A DNA stretch of 10,542 nt, taken from the NCBI GenBank assembly GCA_016789245.1, contig JAEURM010000045.1, positions 1 through 10,542 of the forward strand, read 5' to 3'. The notes under the pieces are model-generated. The model had not been told where the DNA came from and did not search any database. It saw only the letters and a list, made by a program, of their open reading frames with translations. This document shows, one piece after another, positions 6,842 through 10,542 of this stretch (positions are counted from its first letter, which is position 1; each line of letters starts with the position of its first letter). The position numbers and the translations under genes are program-made. The stretch comes from Anaerolineales bacterium (GTDB taxonomy: Bacteria > Chloroflexota > Anaerolineae > Anaerolineales > UBA6663).

Positions 6842-7846
6842 TCACAAATTTTTTCGATAAGTTGCACCGCGTTTGGTGGGCTTAAAGCCGCAGGATTCAT
6901 ACAAGTGCAGAGCGCCGCTGGGATTTTGCGTATCTACGCCCAACATGGCCTCAGTCATGCCCAGTTCTTTCAGCAGTTTCAGGCTCCGCAGAATCAGCGC
7001 TTTGGCCAAACCCTGCTTGCGCCACGGGCGGCGCACACTGATGGGATCCGTCCAGCCGCGCTTGTGGCCAAACGCATCATTTTCCTTGTGCGGAATAAAC
7101 GTAAGCACCATGCCGGCCACTTCCTCGCCCGCCCACGCCACCTGCCACAAGCTGTGGTCAAGGTCAGGTTCGTTTAGCCAGCGCTCGTAATCCACTTCAC
7201 TCGGCTCCCGGAAGCCCCAATGGTCACGGAAGGCTTCAATGTGGGCGTTCCAAATGGCGCGATATTGCGCTTCTTGTACGGGCCGCACTTCCACATCAGC
7301 CGGCAAGGCTCGGTCTTCAATCGGCTCGTTCAAATCACGCGTCATTAAGTAGCCGTAACGCACCGCCGTAAAGCCACACGCTTCCACCAAAGCCACACGG
7401 GCGCTCTCTTTCTCCATATCCGCCACCCAAACTTGCAGGGTGCGGGGGCCGGTATGCGGATGCGAGGCCGCAATGACCCGCGCCCGCGCCTCCGCCCACG
7501 TGAGTAGGGCGCGGCCCAATTCCATTTGCCGAAATTCAGGGTGCAGGTTAAGCACCATCGGAAACCGCAACACGCCTTCGTCATCAATCTCCCACCACAC
7601 CCGCGCGTAGGCCGCCGTGCGCCCGCTGGTAGTCTCGGCAAAGATGAAATCCGTTTCCATATCGCAGTTTTCTAGGTGCGCGTATTGATTCATCAACGCA
7701 TCCATTGATTCAAGGAACTCGTGTCCATCGGCGCGGTTAATGGCATTAATCAATTCCGCCATCTTGCCGTAGTCTTGGTCACCCGCAAACTGCCGAAAGA
7801 GAAAGCCCGCCGGAGCGGTGGGAGTTAGAGTTAATTGTTCAGTCAT
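6842..7846 (-). CDS. Tandem-GNAT acetyltransferase (334 aa)
   Basis: Two GNAT domains in one chain, an arrangement known from mycothiol synthase (MshD) and related proteins. Domain 1 (about 14-165) has the motif-A-like segment LHPEFRQMELGRALL (101-115), where the first glycine of Q/RxxGxG/A is Glu109, so acetyl-CoA binding here may be weak. Domain 2 (about 185-334) has a good motif A, ISVRRPWRKQGLAKAL (269-284), with R276-K-Q-G-L-A, followed by the typical GVDTQNPSGALHLYESCGF (303-321) of the CoA-binding C-terminal half. It is therefore probably an active N-acetyltransferase of unknown substrate. The frame extends upstream to a TTG at 7891, but that part is encoded by junction repeat DNA, so ATG 7846 is chosen; upstream is cccagtgaaatt, a weak site. 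It sits between another tandem GNAT and the HEAT-like gene, all co-directional. Calling it mshD is not justified. Confidence 0.9.
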   Translation of the reverse strand: MTEQLTLTPTAPAGFLFRQFAGDQDYGKMAELINAINRADGHEFLESMDALMNQYAHLENCDMETDFIFAETTSGRTAAYARVWWEIDDEGVLRFPMVLNLHPEFRQMELGRALLTWAEARARVIAASHPHTGPRTLQVWVADMEKESARVALVEACGFTAVRYGYLMTRDLNEPIEDRALPADVEVRPVQEAQYRAIWNAHIEAFRDHWGFREPSEVDYERWLNEPDLDHSLWQVAWAGEEVAGMVLTFIPHKENDAFGHKRGWTDPISVRRPWRKQGLAKALILRSLKLLKELGMTEAMLGVDTQNPSGALHLYESCGFKPTKRGATYRKNL

Positions 7847-7855
7847 AATTTCACT

Positions 7856-7913
7856 GGGTGATTGGATAAGTGAGTGATTGTTGCAGAACAATCACCCATT
7901 TGCTCAATCACTC
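7856..7913. repeat. Imperfect inverted repeat of GTGATTG words at the tandem-GNAT junction
   Basis: The arms are 7856-7882 and 7887-7913 around the loop GCAG, with about 21 of 27 positions pairing. The inner nine, GTGATTGTT against AACAATCAC, are perfect. The word GTGATTG recurs at 7859 and 7874, and its complement at 7889 and 7905. CTCAATC starts at 7903 and 7911. The stop codon of the upstream GNAT (7908-7910) lies inside the right arm. It fills the whole 61-base gap. Confidence 0.75.
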
Positions 7914-8834
7914 AATCCCGAAATGTTTTTGGTACATCAACAAAGTTTCCACAATTTCAAACCCGCAAGCCTGATAAAACGTTACCGCGCGCGGGTCGGT
8001 GGCATCACAACACACGCTGGCAAACGGCAACCCAGCGGCCTGCATGCGGCGCATACTTTCCGCTAGCACCGCGCGGCCCAAGCCCAGCCGCTGAAAATCC
8101 GGGTGCGTGCCCACCGGCTCAAAGTAGCCCACGCCGTTCACCGCATCCACCCAGTGAATGGCAAAGGCCGCTATTCGGCCATCCGGCGCCACCGCCACCA
8201 CATCCCGCTCTGGCACGTACACCGGCGAGCGCATAAAGCGCCGCCACCGCGCTGTGTACTTCCCCCACTCCCACTTAGATTGAAACGCGCCGTACTGCGC
8301 GGTGGCGCGGGCTTCCAACTCAGCCTCACCCAAACAACCACGCATCGTAAAACCGTCCGGCAAAGGGGAATTGGAGATTGGAGAATTGAGCGTGCGCCGC
8401 GTTACATACATGCGGTGCAGATGTTCACTCTCGTCCGCCAATTGGTAGCCGCGTGACTCTAAAAACGTTCGGCGTACCGAGTCACTGGCCGCAATAAATT
8501 GCAGGCGCACGGTCTTACCGCCTAACGCCGCCAACTGCCGTTCGCTCCACTCATGCATGGCGGCGGCTTCTGCTGTGCCACACAGAGAGGGATGCACAAA
8601 CAAATCAAAAAAGTTTTCGTCCGGTGTAAACAGCACCCAGCCCAGCAAGCGTTCACCGTCTTCCCACAACGCAATTTGCTCGGCAAAAGATGCATCCGCA
8701 TCATGGTAGTGTAGCCACCAACTCACATCACCAGTGTGCACGTAGTACGCGCCATTGTTGGCCGCGCGGCCTTCCACCAGCAAGTTCAACATCGCGTGCC
8801 AATCGCGCTCGTCTTGATAATTTCTTTGGTTCAT
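7908..8834 (-). CDS. Tandem-GNAT acetyltransferase (308 aa) with repeat-encoded linker
   Basis: Domain 2 (about 161-308) is a clear GNAT: PVGTHPDFQRLGLGRAVLAE (240-259) carries motif A with R249-L-G-L-G, and ATDPRAVTFYQACGFE (278-293) is the usual CoA-side helix. Domain 1 (about 1-145) keeps a GNAT-like outline, for example FFDLFVHPSLCG (75-86) and DSVRRTFLESRGYQ (118-131), but has no glycine-rich motif A. It may therefore be structural or substrate-binding. The linker TLNSPISNSPLPDG (148-161) is encoded by TTGGAGA-type heptamers (8371-8391). Start choice: the frame stays open to 8894, but that would overlap the hydrolase gene and read through a palindrome, so ATG 8834 is preferred. No Shine-Dalgarno precedes it (ctacaaccaac), suggesting weak or coupled initiation. 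Substrate unknown. Confidence 0.88.
   Translation of the reverse strand: MNQRNYQDERDWHAMLNLLVEGRAANNGAYYVHTGDVSWWLHYHDADASFAEQIALWEDGERLLGWVLFTPDENFFDLFVHPSLCGTAEAAAMHEWSERQLAALGGKTVRLQFIAASDSVRRTFLESRGYQLADESEHLHRMYVTRRTLNSPISNSPLPDGFTMRGCLGEAELEARATAQYGAFQSKWEWGKYTARWRRFMRSPVYVPERDVVAVAPDGRIAAFAIHWVDAVNGVGYFEPVGTHPDFQRLGLGRAVLAESMRRMQAAGLPFASVCCDATDPRAVTFYQACGFEIVETLLMYQKHFGIE
8371..8391. repeat. Heptamer repeat inside a coding sequence (GNAT linker)
   Basis: TTGGAGA occurs twice in tandem (8371-8377 and 8378-8384), followed by a diverged third unit, ATTGAGC (8385-8391). It is preceded by GGGGAA. The tract is read in frame as the proline/serine/asparagine linker between the two GNAT domains. 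It has the same 7-bp period as the words at gene junctions. A copy gained or lost would shift the frame. Confidence 0.65.
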
Positions 8835-8843
8835 GTTGGTTGT

Positions 8844-8859
8844 AGGCGCTTCAGCGCCT
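8844..8859. repeat. Short palindrome AGGCGCT-TC-AGCGCCT in the hydrolase/GNAT gap
   Basis: A perfect 7-bp inverted repeat with a 2-base centre, which supports a GC-rich hairpin if the inner pairs open. GGTT/AACC at either side could extend it. It begins 1 base after the hydrolase stop and takes up most of the 26-base gap before the next start codon, where a ribosome-binding site would be expected. No U-tract follows on the transcribed strand. Confidence 0.75.
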
Positions 8860-8860
8860 T

Positions 8861-9754
8861 TTAACCTTCCCATTTCCGCTCTGCATTCTGCCAATCTTTG
8901 CCCCAGCCGTAACGCTGGGGGCTAGCCGGGCCGCCGTGCTCCAAGTACACGCTCTCCACATTCAACTGGTGGTCAAACTCACAGTTCGGATAACGGCGGT
9001 AAAGCATATCGGCGCAAATTTGCACCGTCTCTTCAATGGAATGTCCGGCCCGCACCCCCGCCGCCACGCGGGAACCCAGTTCCCACAAGTAAGCTTGGTC
9101 ACCCGTAATGCGAGCCCGAATTTCTCCAGCGTTGTTCGTCCAAGTGCCGTGGCCGGGCACGAGCACGCGCATATCCCAGTTCGCCAAACGCTCCAGCGTC
9201 AGGCCATAATCGCGCAAGTTATCACTTACGTACGGCACTTCGCTATCACTCAAAATATCGCTGGCCCATAACGTGCCAGTTTCAGCGTGATACACGGCCA
9301 ACTGGTCGGCCGCATGGCCGGGCACATGGTGCAATTCCAACGTGATTGCGCCCAACGTGAGTGAGCCGTTATGGCCCACCGTCACATCCGGGAGCGGCAT
9401 CGCAAACGGCTCAGTGCGCGCCACGCCCATGCGCTTCCACCAATCCGCCAGCGCCCACCGCACCGAGTCTGCGTCTTGCGGCGCTAACTCACGGTAGCGG
9501 TTGTGCGCCACCACCGTTACGCCCGGAAATTGCTCCGGCCCCAACACATGGTCCCAATGGTCATGCGTGAGGATCAACCAGCACGGCTCAGCTTTCTGCG
9601 CGCGCAATAGTTTGCGGATGGCGTCAAACTCATCGGCCAACAGGCCGGGGTCAATCAGCGCCGCTTCGCCATTGCTAATAAACACGCCAGTGTTGTAGTG
9701 CATGGAGCGGCACTGCATGGCAAACAGATGAGGGGTAAGTTGGGTAAAGGGCAT
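8861..9754 (-). CDS. Metallo-beta-lactamase-fold hydrolase (MBL superfamily)
   Basis: A 297-residue protein with every metal ligand of a binuclear MBL-fold enzyme: THDHWDH (63-69) giving His64, His66, Asp68 and His69; His147 in VPGHAADQ (144-151); Asp166 in ASDIL (164-168); and His202 in PGHGTW (200-205). The opening strands, NTGVFISNGEAALIDPG (21-37), are typical of the fold. No signal peptide is visible, so a cytoplasmic location is inferred. The pattern is that of glyoxalase-II-like and lactonase-like hydrolases. True secreted beta-lactamases differ in length and export signal, so antibiotic hydrolysis should not be assumed. The C-terminal region (about 205-297) is helical and could form the substrate-specific cap. 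The start ATG 9754 has upstream sequence ttgaaatt and no real Shine-Dalgarno. It lies between two acetyltransferases on the same strand. Confidence 0.92.
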   Translation of the reverse strand: MPFTQLTPHLFAMQCRSMHYNTGVFISNGEAALIDPGLLADEFDAIRKLLRAQKAEPCWLILTHDHWDHVLGPEQFPGVTVVAHNRYRELAPQDADSVRWALADWWKRMGVARTEPFAMPLPDVTVGHNGSLTLGAITLELHHVPGHAADQLAVYHAETGTLWASDILSDSEVPYVSDNLRDYGLTLERLANWDMRVLVPGHGTWTNNAGEIRARITGDQAYLWELGSRVAAGVRAGHSIEETVQICADMLYRRYPNCEFDHQLNVESVYLEHGGPASPQRYGWGKDWQNAERKWEG

Positions 9755-9763
9755 AATTTCAAC

Positions 9764-9819
9764 CGTAATTCGTAGGGTGTGTCCGTATTTCGTTTACGCA
9801 ACACGCATTACGCATTACG
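9764..9819. repeat. Phased CATTACG-type heptamers and degenerate palindrome, RimL-like/hydrolase junction
   Basis: Heptamers ending in ACG start at 9792, 9799, 9806 and 9813. The last two are identical (CATTACG) and lie inside the 3' end of the acetyltransferase gene, whose stop codon is 9808-9810. To their left, 9764-9792 is a degraded reverse-complement copy (CGTAATTCG and onward, roughly three quarters matching). The whole is therefore a degenerate palindrome filling the 53-base gap. The same CGTNNNN family is found at 429-463. Confidence 0.65.
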
Positions 9820-10374
9820 TCTTACATTCAACCAATCTTCGCGCAGTAATCCCATAAACACTAAATCCCAGCGGCGGCCTTCGCGGGCCACATAGCCCCG
9901 GAAGCGGCCTTCTTCTACAAAGCCGGCCTTTTGATAAGACCGGATGGCGCGCGAGTTGTACTCAAACACGGTGAGCGAGAGCCGATGCAGGCCTAGCTCT
10001 GCAAACGCGTAGCGGCTGATGAGCCGCATGGCTTCTGTGCCATACCCACGGCCCCAGTAGGCGCGCTCACCCAAGCCAATGCCCACCCATGCGTTGCCAT
10101 TCCGCCACATAATATCTTCCAAGGTCATAAACCCCAGAAACGTCTCCTCCGCCAGCGGGCGCAGAAAGAAGAGAAAATTATCAGCAGCCACCTCCGGCTT
10201 AAAGTCACTGTAGCGCTCAATCAAATCCGGCGCAGAGAGCGGATAATTCGCGCCGGAATCTAACAGCCGCGCAAATTCACTATCATGCGTCCACCGCGCC
10301 ATTGTTTCCGCCTCTGCCAAAGAGTACGGCGCTGTGAGGCGGAGGAGGGAGCCAGTAAAGAGAGTGGTGTTCAT
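9808..10374 (-). CDS. RimJ/RimL-type GNAT N-acetyltransferase (188 aa)
   Basis: A single-domain GNAT of the usual length for the RimJ/RimL group (Acetyltransf_3-like). Motif A is GLGERAYWGRGYGTEAMRLI (100-119) with the CoA loop R109-G-Y-G-T. It is followed by RYAFAELGLHRLSLTVFEYN (121-140) and SRAIRSYQKAGFVEEGRFR (141-159), the diagnostic C-terminal pattern of this group. RimJ/RimL proteins acetylate protein N-termini, but close relatives modify antibiotics or metabolites, so the substrate is open. The start is ATG 10374; upstream (ctagacacta) shows no Shine-Dalgarno. The last two residues and the stop (CGT-AAT-GCG-TAA) are made by heptamer repeat DNA, so the tail NVRRNA may not be ancestral. 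Another GNAT of similar C-terminal pattern lies just upstream, suggesting an old tandem duplication. Confidence 0.92.
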   Translation of the reverse strand: MNTTLFTGSLLRLTAPYSLAEAETMARWTHDSEFARLLDSGANYPLSAPDLIERYSDFKPEVAADNFLFFLRPLAEETFLGFMTLEDIMWRNGNAWVGIGLGERAYWGRGYGTEAMRLISRYAFAELGLHRLSLTVFEYNSRAIRSYQKAGFVEEGRFRGYVAREGRRWDLVFMGLLREDWLNVRRNA

Positions 10375-10393
10375 TAGTGTCTAGTTTGAATAG

Positions 10394-10491
10394 CGTAAAA
10401 CGTTATTCGTGAAACGTGAGTCTCAGTCATTGCAAGTCTCAATCAACTGGCTAAACCTGCAAATTAGCGGCATCACGTTTTACGTTTCACG
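10394..10491. repeat. Converging heptamer arrays bounding a 50-base unique core
   Basis: CGTNNNN heptamers start at 10394, 10401, 10408 and 10415. The reverse form NNNNACG starts at 10471, 10478 and 10485. CGTAAAACGT (10394-10403) is the exact complement of ACGTTTTACG (10475-10484). The core between the arrays holds a direct repeat AGTCTCA (10419-10425 and 10435-10441). The layout is like a miniature inverted-repeat element and fills the 112-base gap (10375-10486). I see no gene or clear promoter in it. The stop codon of the upstream gene (10487-10489) lies in the last unit. Confidence 0.65.
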
Positions 10492-10542
10492 TTTCGCTTG
10501 CCCGCTCCCACTCTTCCCGCAGAACGCCCATGTACACTTCAT
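10487..10542 (-). CDS. GNAT acetyltransferase, C-terminal fragment (runs off right edge)
   Basis: Only the last 17 residues are inside the window: EVYMGVLREEWERASET, then TGA. The pattern VYMGVLREEW aligns with VFMGLLREDW at positions 172-181 of the downstream RimJ/RimL-type protein, so this is very probably the end of a paralogous acetyltransferase. The final codons GAA-ACG-TGA come from the repeat word AAACGTGAAA, the same 10-mer that ends the ABC-F gene. The assignment rests on this short similarity only. Confidence 0.65.
   Translation of the reverse strand, partial: EVYMGVLREEWERASET

Noticed and set aside
7847..7891. A 15-residue TTG-start extension of the 334-aa GNAT.
   Set aside because: The extension is encoded entirely by junction repeat DNA, and an ATG follows at the point where ordinary coding sequence begins.
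8835..8894. A 20-residue N-terminal extension of the 308-aa GNAT.
   Set aside because: It would read through the AGGCGCT palindrome and overlap the hydrolase gene. The GNAT-like region starts after ATG 8834.
8861..9754. Calling the MBL-fold gene a beta-lactamase resistance gene.
   Set aside because: There is no signal peptide, and the motif context fits the wider hydrolase superfamily. The metal ligands alone do not identify the substrate.

Overview
The window looks like an ordinary chromosomal stretch of a bacterium of moderate-to-high GC, most probably a member of the Chloroflexota (Anaerolineae-like). That placement is an inference. It rests on the long inter-domain linker of the ABC-F protein, the abundance of tandem-GNAT proteins, and gene junctions filled with short repeated words. 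No rRNA, tRNA, CRISPR array, transposase or phage gene is visible.

All ten protein genes lie on the minus strand, so transcription runs from high to low coordinates. In that order they are: the tail of a GNAT acetyltransferase (10487-10542), a RimJ/RimL-type GNAT (9808-10374), a metallo-beta-lactamase-fold hydrolase (8861-9754), a tandem-GNAT protein (7908-8834), a second tandem-GNAT protein (6842-7846), an uncharacterised HEAT-like protein with a C-terminal cysteine cluster (5454-6773), an RtcB RNA ligase (3992-5416), an FAD-dependent amine oxidase (2599-3981), an ABC-F ATPase (497-2554), and the N-terminal part of a further GNAT protein that runs off the left edge (1-412). Five of the ten genes are therefore acetyltransferase-like. 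Gaps run from 10 to 112 bases, with no convincing intrinsic terminator, so read-through or an operon is plausible. The window does not reveal one shared pathway. RtcB (RNA repair or ligation) and ABC-F (ribosome-bound ATPase) both touch translation, while the GNATs, amine oxidase and hydrolase act on small molecules or protein termini of unknown identity.

The most striking feature is the junctions. Nearly every gap, and often the last codons and stop codon of the upstream gene, is built from degenerate short words. Most are phased at exactly 7 bp (CGTNNNN, TAACCAA, GATTGNN, TTGGAGA); at two junctions the words are of another length. They are usually arranged as converging inverted copies able to fold into a hairpin. 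This resembles the heptanucleotide STRR repeats described in filamentous cyanobacteria. One heptamer pair even lies in frame inside a tandem-GNAT gene, in the linker between its domains. No multi-gene defence or biosynthetic system was recognised. The repeat architecture and the HEAT/cysteine protein are the parts that most deserve follow-up.
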